This document shows, one piece after another, positions 53,023 to 62,174 of a DNA stretch of 64,000 nucleotides. Every line of letters begins with the position of its first letter. Position 1 is the stretch's first letter. This DNA comes from DATGMS01 sp040905145 (GTDB taxonomy: Bacteria; Bacteroidota; Bacteroidia; Cytophagales; Cyclobacteriaceae), in contig JBBDSC010000188.1 in the NCBI GenBank assembly GCA_040905145.1, forward strand, positions 1 to 64,000, read 5' to 3'. The translations under genes were made by a program, and so were the position numbers. The notes under the pieces were generated by a model that was given only the letters and a program-made list of their open reading frames with translations, was not told where the DNA came from and ran no database searches.

Positions 53023-53852
53023 TTTTTTCTTTTAACGGGGACAAAGTAATTCAACTGAAGTCCATAAACAAATCTGCTACTTGAGGAATCGAATTCCGGA
53101 ACGTTTAATGGCGACACATATTTGGTGAAAATCTCCAGATCCAAACTTCTCAAACCAAAACTGACCGGTAAAGAGAAATCCCAGTTCAGAAGCTGTATCT
53201 TTTCCATTTCCTTACTGGCAGTATCCTCCCTTTCAGGAAATTCCCCCAACAAATAATACCTGCTGGTGCCAGCTGTCAGGGAGAATTTAGGCTCAAAAGA
53301 AACGGTGATTTTGTTAAATAATTTTTGGTCGAACTGAAAATACCTGGAATGTTGGGAAACAAAGAAAAAATCCGGATTTTCAGAAAATAAAAACTGGGCC
53401 TGAATTGTTGAGTACATGTAATTCCAATCCCATCCAAAAGTACTTTGCAGGAAACCCAGATTTTGGATTCCTGCTACCGAACTATTACCTGAAACCAGAA
53501 ACTGGGAATAACTGAAGTTAATATTGGTATAGGAGGATATTTCCCTTTGGTATCCTACCGAAAGTGAAGACTGGAGTGGCAATTCAGTATCTAAAAACTT
53601 GAAACCTGAGGAATTAATAAACCATCCGCTATTAAAATAATACATGACATCCGTAGAAACAAAAGGAATGGCCTGGCCAAAATCCCTCCCCAGAAAAGTA
53701 AAGGTATTATGAATTTTTCCGCTGAGGATAATAAAATCATAGACCTCTTTTTTCGGTTCTTTTATCAATGAATCAGGTTCCTGCGCTAACATTTCCCCTG
53801 AAGTTGAAAGACAGAACATCATGCAGATCCAATAGGGTAGAAAATTTTTCAT
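53019..53852 (-). CDS. Predicted outer-membrane barrel protein
   Basis: A 277-residue exported protein with a signal peptide (about 1-23, ending EMLAQ). The mature part alternates strands of aromatic residues in a barrel-like pattern (SSLSVGYQREISSYTNINFSY, FGWDWNYMYSTIQAQFLF) and ends with a long strand FVYGLQLNYFVPVKRKK. No named family is recognised. It is first in an operon with the response regulator and kinase (overlap of four bases), so it may be a sensed component or regulated target. The lysine-rich end makes a classic C-terminal barrel signal doubtful. Confidence 0.6.
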   Translation of the reverse strand: MKNFLPYWICMMFCLSTSGEMLAQEPDSLIKEPKKEVYDFIILSGKIHNTFTFLGRDFGQAIPFVSTDVMYYFNSGWFINSSGFKFLDTELPLQSSLSVGYQREISSYTNINFSYSQFLVSGNSSVAGIQNLGFLQSTFGWDWNYMYSTIQAQFLFSENPDFFFVSQHSRYFQFDQKLFNKITVSFEPKFSLTAGTSRYYLLGEFPEREDTASKEMEKIQLLNWDFSLPVSFGLRSLDLEIFTKYVSPLNVPEFDSSSSRFVYGLQLNYFVPVKRKK

Positions 53853-53949
53853 ATGTTGTTCTTTTATGTTTTTGGTCCATTAAAATTGTATAAATAGGAC
53901 TATGTAAGGTATTAAAAGCATTTAATAATTTAATACATATATAACTGTG

Positions 53950-54402
53950 TTATATTCCCCCTCTAGGTATTCCGCTAGGCGGGCCTGCTGGAGGCTTGGG
54001 TGTGTTTCGTGCAGGGCCATTTGGCCTCACTACGGGAGGTGTAGGCTTGGCAGGAGGAACTACTATTGCCGGTCTTCCCCGTTGAGCAGGATTTTCTGGC
54101 GGAATCCCTTTCATTGTTTGGGCATTTTGGGATTTACCCTCTCCTTTTTCAGCCATTTCCCCACCTTTAACAGCCCTGCCATTCATGAGCGAGCTTTTTC
54201 TGGCAGCACTGCTAATGCTGATCCCTTTTTTCGTACCACCATCCTGCGTTGTAGCCATCTTACTGATCTCTCCCCCTTTACTTGCTTCTTCAGGAACTTC
54301 CTGTTCGACAATTGGAATTTTAACTTCTTTTTTTTCTCTAGATTGGGCAAATGCAACGCCGACCATTAAGAGGAGGGCGGTTATTAAATTTAATTTTTTC
54401 AT
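53950..54402 (-). CDS. Secreted proline-rich low-complexity protein
   Basis: A 150-residue exported protein. Signal peptide 1-19 (LITALLLMVGVAFAQ) with the start at 54402; the frame extends to 54516, but the added part would overlap terminator hairpins, so the shorter start is chosen. The mature protein is charged and glycine-rich in the middle (ARKSSLMNGRAVKGGE) and proline-rich at the end (PPAKPTPPVVRPNGP, then PPAGPPSGIPRGGI). No fold is expected; it may span or coat the envelope. Function unknown. Confidence 0.55.
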   Translation of the reverse strand: MKKLNLITALLLMVGVAFAQSREKKEVKIPIVEQEVPEEASKGGEISKMATTQDGGTKKGISISSAARKSSLMNGRAVKGGEMAEKGEGKSQNAQTMKGIPPENPAQRGRPAIVVPPAKPTPPVVRPNGPARNTPKPPAGPPSGIPRGGI

Positions 54403-54482
54403 AATTGATTTTTTTGACCTGGTGTAAATATCATACAGGCAAGTGAAGGCTTGATGGAGGAAAAAGGCTTCTTTAGTAAAGA

Positions 54483-54540
54483 AATGGCTGCCAAAAGAGG
54501 CAGCCATTAATACCACAAGTAAAAATCAAGCAGTGGTATT
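54483..54540 (-). terminator. Paired hairpins after the DUF4382 gene
   Basis: AATGGCTGCC/GGCAGCCATT (54483-54508) is a perfect 10-bp stem followed on the minus strand by TTCTTT. Next to it AATACCAC/GTGGTATT (54509-54540) forms a second 8-bp stem. Both directly follow the DUF4382 stop at 54545. Confidence 0.7.
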
Positions 54541-54544
54541 TAAA

Positions 54545-55465
54545 TTATAAGGAAATACCCAGTTCAATTGCAACATCCACTTCAACGGATTTTTTACTTT
54601 CAACTTTAATATTGGATTTTGTTTTTACCACAGTAGGGTTGCCTTCCGCATCAAACTCTACGAAAATCAGTTCGTGAGCCTTGGGTGCCAAAAAAGCCAC
54701 TACAAACTCCCCACTTGCCTTAGCACCGGTACTTGTAATGGCATTAGGGAACCTTGGAGCTTCCTTAGTTGGCTCAGAAGCCTCCTCCTCGGTGTAAGTC
54801 CCTTCTTCATAAGCAAAAACCACATAGTTTTTCCCCTCCTCCGTGTTGGAAATATTTCCTTTTATTTCACCGGACTCATTGTTTACAATGGTTCTGATGG
54901 TGGGTTTAAGTAAATACATTCCGGTTGCTCCTGCTTTGGCCACAGATTTTCTGAGGTCAAAATCCGCAGTAACTTCAACGGTCCCGTTTACAGGTACTGA
55001 GAAATCAGCGATGGCTTTGTAGCCGGTCTGGTCTCCGCTGGGTACAAACAAAGGTTTTTCTGTCCCATCCTCAAAAGTCATATAGCAACCTGAAGTTGAG
55101 GAAGTGTTGCCTTGGGATTCTGCATCCAATAGAAATCTAAAGCCGGTGTAATTTCCTGCTCCGGCATTAAAATCTCCCAACAATGCTGTTTTACCATTTT
55201 GCAATTCCAACAGATTGATGGTAACCGGTCCTTCAAATTCCTCAAAAATTTCCCAGGAGCCTCCGTCCTTTTGATACTCAATACCCGTAAAAGTAATATA
55301 AACACCGGTAACTCCTTCTGCATCAATGGGTGCATCGGTAACCTGCATACTTATTTGCCCGTCTCCGCCCATGTCTTCATCGTTGTTACATGCCGTAAAA
55401 GTACCTACTGAAGATACTAAAAATAAGGTTAAAAATCTGAACCATTTTGTTTTGTTCGTTTTCAT
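54545..55465 (-). CDS. DUF4382 lipoprotein
   Basis: A 306-residue predicted lipoprotein: signal with lipobox cysteine Cys26 (TFTACNNDED), then a DUF4382 domain (about 35-175: ISMQVTDAPIDAEGVTGVYITF, TINLLELQNGKTALLGD) and a C-terminal Ig-like part of about 100 residues (KNYVVFAYEEGTYTEEEA). DUF4382 proteins occur on many Bacteroidota surfaces with no assigned role. It is transcribed alone and ends in a double hairpin. Confidence 0.82.
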   Translation of the reverse strand: MKTNKTKWFRFLTLFLVSSVGTFTACNNDEDMGGDGQISMQVTDAPIDAEGVTGVYITFTGIEYQKDGGSWEIFEEFEGPVTINLLELQNGKTALLGDFNAGAGNYTGFRFLLDAESQGNTSSTSGCYMTFEDGTEKPLFVPSGDQTGYKAIADFSVPVNGTVEVTADFDLRKSVAKAGATGMYLLKPTIRTIVNNESGEIKGNISNTEEGKNYVVFAYEEGTYTEEEASEPTKEAPRFPNAITSTGAKASGEFVVAFLAPKAHELIFVEFDAEGNPTVVKTKSNIKVESKKSVEVDVAIELGISL

Positions 55466-55696
55466 AATATTTTAATTTTAAATGATGCTGTAAAATAAAT
55501 ACATGAAGATGAAGAAAACATGAAGAAATAAAATAAATTGAAAACAAAGATTAAAAGAACAGATTCCGGTTTATCACCTGAGTATTACATACAATTAGTG
55601 GAAAGATGCTTCACTGCTGTTCAGCAGGGCAAAAGTATTCCATTTTTCCATGGCTCCATTTTTTACAAGTGTTGGACAAATTCATTAAATTAGGGC

Positions 55697-56092
55697 ATGA
55701 ACTTCACCCAGATCAAAGAAACCTGCCTTTATATTTCCGACCTGGACCAGGCGGAAGAATTCTATCATGGCCTGTTGGAATTCCCCCTGATTTCAAAAGT
55801 AAAGGACAGGCATATCTTTTTCAGATGCGGATCCTCGGTCCTGCTCTGCTTCCTTCCTGAAATCACCAAAAATGAACCTGTGCTCCCCCCTCACTATGCC
55901 GAAGGAAAGCAACATATAGCCTTTGAGGTAGAAAAAGCCGATTACCCGGCCATAAAACAGGAACTGGTACAAAGCGGCATTAAGATCACCCACACACAGG
56001 AATGGAAGGATGGATTGGAAAGCATTTATTTTGAAGATCCTTTCGGTCATGTATTGGAAATTGTACCGAAGGGGATCTGGGAGAAAGGATAA
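55697..56092 (+). CDS. VOC-family (glyoxalase-like) protein
   Basis: A 131-residue cytoplasmic metalloenzyme-fold protein. Two beta-alpha-beta-beta-beta units are visible: ETCLYISDLDQAEEFYHGLL at the start, HIAFEVEKADYPAIKQEL in the middle and IYFEDPFGHVLEIVPKG at the end. A histidine in KQHIAF and the glutamate of LEIVP are in the usual metal-ligand positions. Relatives include glyoxalase I, dioxygenases and fosfomycin-resistance proteins; the specific substrate cannot be told. A small hairpin (TTTCTCC-TGAA-GGAGAAA, 56151-56168) follows. Confidence 0.8.
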   Translation: MNFTQIKETCLYISDLDQAEEFYHGLLEFPLISKVKDRHIFFRCGSSVLLCFLPEITKNEPVLPPHYAEGKQHIAFEVEKADYPAIKQELVQSGIKITHTQEWKDGLESIYFEDPFGHVLEIVPKGIWEKG

Positions 56093-56312
56093 TTTTTGTA
56101 AAAAGTACAATCAATAATTACATATTTGGTTTTTGGTTACCTCATTCCTGTTTCTCCTGAAGGAGAAATGATAAAAGGTATGTGTAATTATTTATTTGAT
56201 CCGATATAAATTGGAGGCCAGAACTATAGGGCTTTAAAAGGAAGATCAGGAACTGTTGATGAATTCAACTACAACCCCTGATCCTACCAATATTCAATAA
56301 AAGCATTTACCG

Positions 56313-56879
56313 TCAACCATTGATCTGCTTGGAAAATTCCTTAATGATCCTGTCAACCGAAACCCGTATGTTTTTGGTCTTTTGTTTCTCCTTCGTGACC
56401 TCTCCTACCGCACTGATCCTTAAGATAGCCTCGTCCTTTTGGGTATCGATAAAATCCAGGACTACCTCGCCCAGGTTGTATTTTTCCGTTTGATACCCAC
56501 CGGATCCGGACCTATAGGAGTAAGGTGTCCTCCACATCCAAGGATTGTACATGCCCCATCCCCAGGGATTATGGGCCATGGTGTTAATTTCCTTTTGATT
56601 TTGACTCAAAATAGTATTGTAGCGGACGATTAGATCCGGATCATTGATATCCAGTTCATAACCTTTTTCCTCCATCACTTCGATCAGCTGCCTTTGCAAG
56701 CTTTCTTCCAATTCGGGCGAACCATAGGCATTTTTGCCCGGATATTCGCTGATGACCATAAAGGTTTTATAATCCTTGACTGCAGATACTTCATCTTTTT
56801 CCAGAAATACCCTGACAGGGCTACAAGCCCCTAATAAAGCAATCAAGAAAATAAAACCGAAATAAAAACCATTTTTCAT
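56313..56879 (-). CDS. DUF4136 lipoprotein
   Basis: A 188-residue predicted lipoprotein with lipobox cysteine Cys19 (LLGACSPV). The DUF4136 pattern is clear: YKTFMVISEYPGKNAYGSPE, then QRQLIEVMEEKGYELDINDPDLIVRYN, a proline/tryptophan/tyrosine-rich loop (NPWGWGMYNPWMWRTPYSYR), and VVLDFIDTQKDEAILRISAVG. The function of the family is unknown; members are anchored in the envelope. An AAAGGAG lies 6 nt before the ATG, an unusually good ribosome-binding site for this phylum. Confidence 0.85.
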   Translation of the reverse strand: MKNGFYFGFIFLIALLGACSPVRVFLEKDEVSAVKDYKTFMVISEYPGKNAYGSPELEESLQRQLIEVMEEKGYELDINDPDLIVRYNTILSQNQKEINTMAHNPWGWGMYNPWMWRTPYSYRSGSGGYQTEKYNLGEVVLDFIDTQKDEAILRISAVGEVTKEKQKTKNIRVSVDRIIKEFSKQING

Positions 56880-56937
56880 TTTATACTCCTTTTTTTGTAG
56901 TAAAAACGATGAAGATGGCTAAAAGTTGTATCGTAAA

Positions 56938-58185
56938 TTATTCTATTAATGTGGTTTCTTCTTCTGGCAATTCTTCTACCTCCTTGAGCTTTCTTTGGAT
57001 AACCCTTGTTCTGGTACCGGCCAGGTGGTCCAGGTCAGTGTTAGCCTCATTCAACTTTTTCTGGGCCTTTTGTATGAGGTCGCCGAATTTGCCAAATTCC
57101 GTTTTCACCGCTCCCAACACTTTCCAAACCTCGCCACTTCGTTTTTGAATAGCAAGCGTTTTAAAACCCATCTGAAGGCTGTTCAGCATGGCGGCCAGGG
57201 TAGTGGGGCCTGTTACCACCACTTTATATTCTTTTTGCAACATTTGGGACAGCGCCGGATCGCGGACCACTTCTGCATAGAGGCTTTCCATAGGCAAAAA
57301 CATTAAGGCAAAATCAGTGGTGTTTGGCGGATTGATATATTTTTGACAGATATCCTGTGCCGATTTTCTGATCGCCTTGAACAATTCCACTTTGCAGCTG
57401 GCAATGACAATTTTGTCCCCCACATCATAGGCATCCAGTAACCGGTTATAAGCATCTTGGGGGAATTTGGCATCTATGGGCAAATAAACAGGTTCTCCAG
57501 CATTATTTCCCGGTAATTTGACCACAAATTCCACCCGCTCACTGCCGGCACTTTTGAGGGCAACATTGGATTCATATTGATCAGGGGCCAGTATATTTTC
57601 CAGGATAGCCGCCAATTGGTATTCCCCCAAGACACCCCTGCTCTTGACATTGCTCAGGACCCTTTTCAAATCCCCCACCCCAGTGGCCAGGGACTGCATT
57701 TCCCCCAATCCTTTTTGGACCGCCAACAATTGGTGGGACACGGCTTCGAAGGATTTTCCTATTCTGGATTCCAGCGTTTTCTGTAATTTTTCATCCACAG
57801 TTTCCCGCATCTTATCCAACCTTTCTTCCGTAGACAAGAGCATCCGTTCTTGCCTCAGACTCAATTCGCTGAATTTTTTCCTTTGCAACTCATTAAACTC
57901 CCTCACATTTTCCCTGAACAGTTGCCCAAAATCTTTCAGGGTCTCGTTCTGGTCTTTGGAAGTAGCCCTCAAAGTATCGAACACCATCCGGAACTGTTCA
58001 TTGACAGTCTGATTGATTTCACGACGGTTATCGAACATCTGCCGGTTAAAATCCTCTTTTAATCCTTCCATATAACTGTCCAGTTCTTTGCGGTTCTTTT
58101 CTTTTCCGGACAGGCGTACCAGGACAAGAATCAGCAAAAGAATATTGGCTGCTGATAAAACCAGTATCAAAAGGTAATTTTCCAT
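56938..58185 (-). CDS. rmuC: DNA recombination protein RmuC
   Basis: A membrane-anchored protein of the RmuC family, linked to limiting inversions at repeats and to recombination. The start at 58185 (MENYLLILVLSAANILLLIL) gives a single N-terminal membrane helix. A long coiled-coil (about 35-170) is followed by the nuclease-fold domain with SRGVLGEYQLAAILENIL, LPIDAKFPQDAYNRLLD and DFALMFLPMESLYAEVV, the acidic-lysine core of PD-(D/E)xK enzymes. About 415 residues long, as usual. It stands alone next to the DUF4136 gene. Confidence 0.9.
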   Translation of the reverse strand: MENYLLILVLSAANILLLILVLVRLSGKEKNRKELDSYMEGLKEDFNRQMFDNRREINQTVNEQFRMVFDTLRATSKDQNETLKDFGQLFRENVREFNELQRKKFSELSLRQERMLLSTEERLDKMRETVDEKLQKTLESRIGKSFEAVSHQLLAVQKGLGEMQSLATGVGDLKRVLSNVKSRGVLGEYQLAAILENILAPDQYESNVALKSAGSERVEFVVKLPGNNAGEPVYLPIDAKFPQDAYNRLLDAYDVGDKIVIASCKVELFKAIRKSAQDICQKYINPPNTTDFALMFLPMESLYAEVVRDPALSQMLQKEYKVVVTGPTTLAAMLNSLQMGFKTLAIQKRSGEVWKVLGAVKTEFGKFGDLIQKAQKKLNEANTDLDHLAGTRTRVIQRKLKEVEELPEEETTLIE

Positions 58186-58374
58186 CACTTCTCTTTTTTT
58201 TTGCAAAATAACCTGTTGAAGATTCAATCCCTAAGATTGCAGGCTAGGAATGATAATGGATGGCCATAAAAATCCGCCATTTGATGAAACCTTTGATGAT
58301 CAAGCGGGTGCTTTTTAGAAAAAAAGGTCTAAATTTAATCTTCCAGTACTATAAACTGAATTTTTATAGATGTT

Positions 58375-60654
58375 ATGAAGAAAAATTTAAAGGTAGGTAC
58401 AATTTTCGCAATTTTTTGTTGTTTTACAATAGCCTGCAACGAACCAAAAAAATGGGAATCCGCAAGTATTTCACAGGAAAAAGAAGAAATTGGTTTTTCC
58501 TCGCCGAGGGTGGTAAGTGGAAACCCTACCATAGTTCCTTTATCTCCCCAGGAAAGCCTTCACTCGTTCCGTTTACCCAAAGGTTATCGACTTGAAGTGG
58601 TGGCCAGCGAGCCTATGATTTCAGAACCGGTAGCTATTGCCTGGGATGGAAATGGCCGCATGTATGTGGCTCAACTGGAAACCTATATGCAATCCGTTGA
58701 CGCCGAAGGCCAAAATGAGGCAAGCAGCCGGATTATGCTCTTGGAAGATACTGACAGCGACGGCAAAATGGATAAAGCTTCAGTATTCCTGGACAGCTTG
58801 ACCCTTCCTCGTATGATTTTATGCGTGGGCAATGAATTGTTGGTAAATGAAACCCATTCCTTTAACATTTATGCCTATAGTGACAGCAATGGTGACGGGA
58901 AAGCTGATCATAAAAGAGCCGTCTTCCAAACAGATAAAAAAGCATTTGGTAATGTAGAACATCAACGGAGTGGCCTAAACTGGAATTTGGATAACTGGAT
59001 CTATGTGACCATAGATCCCGTACGTTTTAAATATAAAAATGGGATGCTAGAAGTAGACTCACTGGTAAGCGGCTCCAATGGACAATGGGGCTTGACCCAC
59101 GACAATTATGGTCGCCTATTTTTTAGCCGGGCGGCTGCAGGCATGGCGGCGACAGGATTTCAGATCAACCCTGTCTACGGACAACTTGATTTGGAAGAGG
59201 CATATGATTCTACCTTTAACCAAGTATGGCCTATTACCAAAACACCTGATGTGGGGGCGGGACCAGGGACTTTACGGGAGGATAGCACCTTGATAAATTT
59301 CACCGCTGTAGCTGGCCAGTCTATTTACAGGGGCGATCGCCTTCCCCAATCTATGGTTGGGGATTATATAGTTGCCGAGCCTGTTGGCAGACTTATCCGG
59401 CGAGCAAAGGTAAGCCAAAAGGATGGTTTAACCATGCTAAAAAATGCCTATCACCAAGAGGAATTTATTTCTTCTACTGATTTTAACTTCAGGCCTATAA
59501 ACACCTACACAGGCCCAGATGGGTGTCTCTATATAGTAGATATGTACAGGGGGATCATCCAGGAATCCACCTGGGCCCAACCGGGCAGTTTTCTCTTTTC
59601 ACAGATCATGGGTAAGGGATTGGACAAAAACGTCAAAAATGGCCGTATTTACCGCTTAGTGCACGAAGATATGCAGCCAGGGCCAATGCCTAAGATGCTC
59701 GATGAACCTACAAGCAAACTGGTAACATATTTGGACCATCCTAACGGTTGGTGGAGAGATAATGCACAAAAGGAAATTATTGTACGAAAGGACAAATCAA
59801 TAATAGCGGGATTAAGGAAAATAGTTTTTGGAGAACAAGGGCCTCTGTCTGAGGCACCCTCACCTTTGGCCAGGCTGCATGCCTTGTGGACGCTTGAAGG
59901 ACTTGAGGAGATAAACAAGGAAATTCTGACAAGAGCCATGGAAGATAAAGATCCTCAGGTGAGAAAAGCAGCGATTTGGATCAGTGAGCGGTATCTTAAG
60001 GACAATGATATCAAGATAATTGAAAAACTGGAATCAATAAAAGAGGACGAGAGTTATGATGTGCGCGCACAAATCGTACTCTCTCTCCAGCATAGCCAAA
60101 GTGAAATAGCTAGAACAATCTCAAAGGATATCACAACAAAACATTCAAAGAATCAGTTTTTAGCAGGTATTCAAAGAAGCCTGGAAAAGAAGGAGGAAGC
60201 AAAAAAGCATGGGGCAAAATTAATTGCTCTCAAGGAAAATGACCGGGAAATGGTAATAAAAGGATCCAACATCTTCAAATCACTTTGCGCTGCCTGCCAT
60301 GGTCCAGAAGGGGAAGGGCTTCCTACTAATATAGCTCCGCCTTTAATCGGCAAGTTCAAATTAATTGAGAATAAAGAAGGGTTAATTAAAATTATGCTTC
60401 ATGGATTACAAGGACCCGTGGATGGGGAGACGTATGCTGAAATTATGCCGCCTATGGGTGACAATGATGATGAATGGATTGCCTCAGTACTGAATTATGT
60501 CCGCTTTGATCTTGGTATGAGAAGCTTTCCCGTTATGCCACAAAATTACCTGAATTGGGTAATCATTAAACCTGAACAGGTCAAAAAAATACGAGAGGAA
60601 TACGCCCATAGAAAAGATCCTTGGACCTGGGAAGAAATAAAGAAATCCTCCTAA
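58375..60654 (+). CDS. Propeller-cytochrome c lipoprotein
   Basis: A 759-residue predicted lipoprotein of the PVC-type heme-binding group. Lipobox cysteine Cys21 (FTIACNEP) is followed by a sugar-dehydrogenase-like propeller (about 60-430: LPKGYRLEVVASEPMISEPV, NETHSFNIYAYSDSNGDGK, YTGPDGCLYIVDMYRG), a HEAT-like helical region (about 445-600) and a cytochrome c domain with heme motif Cys638-AA-Cys641-His642 and probable ligand methionine in IMPPMGDNDDEW. Such proteins are thought to oxidise sugars or alcohols and pass electrons to the respiratory chain; the substrate is unknown. The gene ends 42 bp before pxpA. Confidence 0.85.
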   Translation: MKKNLKVGTIFAIFCCFTIACNEPKKWESASISQEKEEIGFSSPRVVSGNPTIVPLSPQESLHSFRLPKGYRLEVVASEPMISEPVAIAWDGNGRMYVAQLETYMQSVDAEGQNEASSRIMLLEDTDSDGKMDKASVFLDSLTLPRMILCVGNELLVNETHSFNIYAYSDSNGDGKADHKRAVFQTDKKAFGNVEHQRSGLNWNLDNWIYVTIDPVRFKYKNGMLEVDSLVSGSNGQWGLTHDNYGRLFFSRAAAGMAATGFQINPVYGQLDLEEAYDSTFNQVWPITKTPDVGAGPGTLREDSTLINFTAVAGQSIYRGDRLPQSMVGDYIVAEPVGRLIRRAKVSQKDGLTMLKNAYHQEEFISSTDFNFRPINTYTGPDGCLYIVDMYRGIIQESTWAQPGSFLFSQIMGKGLDKNVKNGRIYRLVHEDMQPGPMPKMLDEPTSKLVTYLDHPNGWWRDNAQKEIIVRKDKSIIAGLRKIVFGEQGPLSEAPSPLARLHALWTLEGLEEINKEILTRAMEDKDPQVRKAAIWISERYLKDNDIKIIEKLESIKEDESYDVRAQIVLSLQHSQSEIARTISKDITTKHSKNQFLAGIQRSLEKKEEAKKHGAKLIALKENDREMVIKGSNIFKSLCAACHGPEGEGLPTNIAPPLIGKFKLIENKEGLIKIMLHGLQGPVDGETYAEIMPPMGDNDDEWIASVLNYVRFDLGMRSFPVMPQNYLNWVIIKPEQVKKIREEYAHRKDPWTWEEIKKSS

Positions 60655-60696
60655 TAGTATGATTTCATGTGGATTAAAAAACCAATCCAATACACC

Positions 60697-61431
60697 ATGA
60701 AAACAATTGATTTCAACTGTGACTTAGGGGAAGGCAGTGGCAATGACGCTGCCATTATGCCTTTTATCAGCAGTTGTAATATCGCCTGCGGTGGCCATGC
60801 AGGAGATCTGACCACCATGAGGAAAACAGTACTCCTGGCCACGGCCCACCAGGTGAAAATTGGAGCCCATCCCTCCTACCCTGACCCTCAAAATTTCGGC
60901 AGAAAAATTATTCCTATGTCCCTTCCCGATCTGACAGAAAGCCTGATCCATCAAATCAGGACATTGGAAAATATTGCTCACCACTTCGGCCTGAAACTTC
61001 ATCATATAAAACTCCATGGGGCCCTGTACAATCAGGCAGCCCAGGAAGCGGAAGCTGCCCGATTAATTGTTGACATGATGAAAAAATATTTTATGCAATA
61101 TACTTTATATGCTCCTTATCCATCGGTTCTTTCCCAAATTGCCTTAAAAGAAGGACTTCAAATAAAATATGAAGTATTTGCAGATAGAAATTATAATGCA
61201 GATCTTTCTTTGGTCAGCCGAAGATTTCCCTATGCTGTGCTATTGGATCATCAAAAGGTCCTGGAACACGTAGAAAGAATATTGAAGGAAGGCAAGGTCA
61301 AAACCATCTCCGGGGAATTGGTCGCTATCCGTGCAGATACCCTTTGTGTCCATGGAGACAATCCCGAAGCCGTATCACTTGCCGCCACCATTTATAAAAA
61401 GCTTAAACGAGAAGGTTATTTTATCCGATGA
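60697..61431 (+). CDS. pxpA: 5-oxoprolinase subunit A (LamB/YcsF)
   Basis: Subunit of the ATP-dependent 5-oxoprolinase PxpABC, which opens 5-oxoproline to glutamate in the cytoplasm. The start at 60697 gives MKTIDFNCDLGEGSGND, the family N-terminus; an ATG 10 codons upstream is less likely. The conserved CNIACGGHAGD, KIGAHPSYPD and HIKLHGALYNQ carry the histidine-rich metal/active site. The 244-residue length is normal. It overlaps pxpB by four bases. Confidence 0.93.
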   Translation: MKTIDFNCDLGEGSGNDAAIMPFISSCNIACGGHAGDLTTMRKTVLLATAHQVKIGAHPSYPDPQNFGRKIIPMSLPDLTESLIHQIRTLENIAHHFGLKLHHIKLHGALYNQAAQEAEAARLIVDMMKKYFMQYTLYAPYPSVLSQIALKEGLQIKYEVFADRNYNADLSLVSRRFPYAVLLDHQKVLEHVERILKEGKVKTISGELVAIRADTLCVHGDNPEAVSLAATIYKKLKREGYFIR

Positions 61432-62174
61432 TGGACTATCCTATAAAATACCGCTATATATCCCCCTTTATTCTGGAGGTATGTTGGCCAGCTGATATAT
61501 GTGAGGGAATATTATTGGATATTATTAGATTGAAAAAAGGTTTACAAACCATCTGGGGCCCCGATTTAAGGGATATGACAATGGGATACCATTGTTTAAG
61601 TCTCCATTTCAATTCAGCTATCAATTTCCCCCTCGTTCTTTCGGAAATTGAGGAAGTACGTACCTCCACCGGTTTTTCTATTTTACCGGCAAGAAAAAGG
61701 TGGCACATTCCCATTTGCTATGATTTAGAATTTGGAAAAGACCTGTCGATCATGGCCAAAACCACTAAGCTTAACATTGAAGAAATTATTGATCTTCACA
61801 GCAGCACAATTTACCTGCTTTATTTTTACGGCTTTATGCCAGGCTTCATGTACCTGGGAGGTTTAGCGGAAGAGCTCTACACCCCTAGGAAAAACATGCC
61901 TGACCGCAAAGTAAAAAAAGGTTCCTTGGCCATTGGAGGCAGGCAAACGGGGATTTATCCCATGGATAGTCCGGGAGGATGGTCGATAATTGGCAAAACC
62001 CCAGTGAATATTTTTAATCTTCATTCAAAAGATCTTGTCCTCGCCCAGCCGGGAGATGAAATACAATTTGAAAAAATTGATAAAGATCTCTTTTATTTTA
62101 TACAGGATCAAGACGCGGCAAGCAGGTATGTTCTAAAAAATGAAACCATTCATGGGCAAAATTACGGTCATTAA
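61428..62174 (+). CDS. pxpB: 5-oxoprolinase subunit B (KipI-like)
   Basis: Second 5-oxoprolinase subunit, homologous to the first half of allophanate hydrolase subunits and to KipI. The C-terminal cyclophilin-like domain is clear: YFYGFMPGFMYLGGLAEEL, TPRKNMPDRKVKKGSLAIGG and GIYPMDSPGGWSIIGKTP. 248 residues. It overlaps pxpA (ATGA) and runs into pxpC by about 20 bases, so translation of the three is coupled. Confidence 0.92.
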   Translation: MMDYPIKYRYISPFILEVCWPADICEGILLDIIRLKKGLQTIWGPDLRDMTMGYHCLSLHFNSAINFPLVLSEIEEVRTSTGFSILPARKRWHIPICYDLEFGKDLSIMAKTTKLNIEEIIDLHSSTIYLLYFYGFMPGFMYLGGLAEELYTPRKNMPDRKVKKGSLAIGGRQTGIYPMDSPGGWSIIGKTPVNIFNLHSKDLVLAQPGDEIQFEKIDKDLFYFIQDQDAASRYVLKNETIHGQNYGH

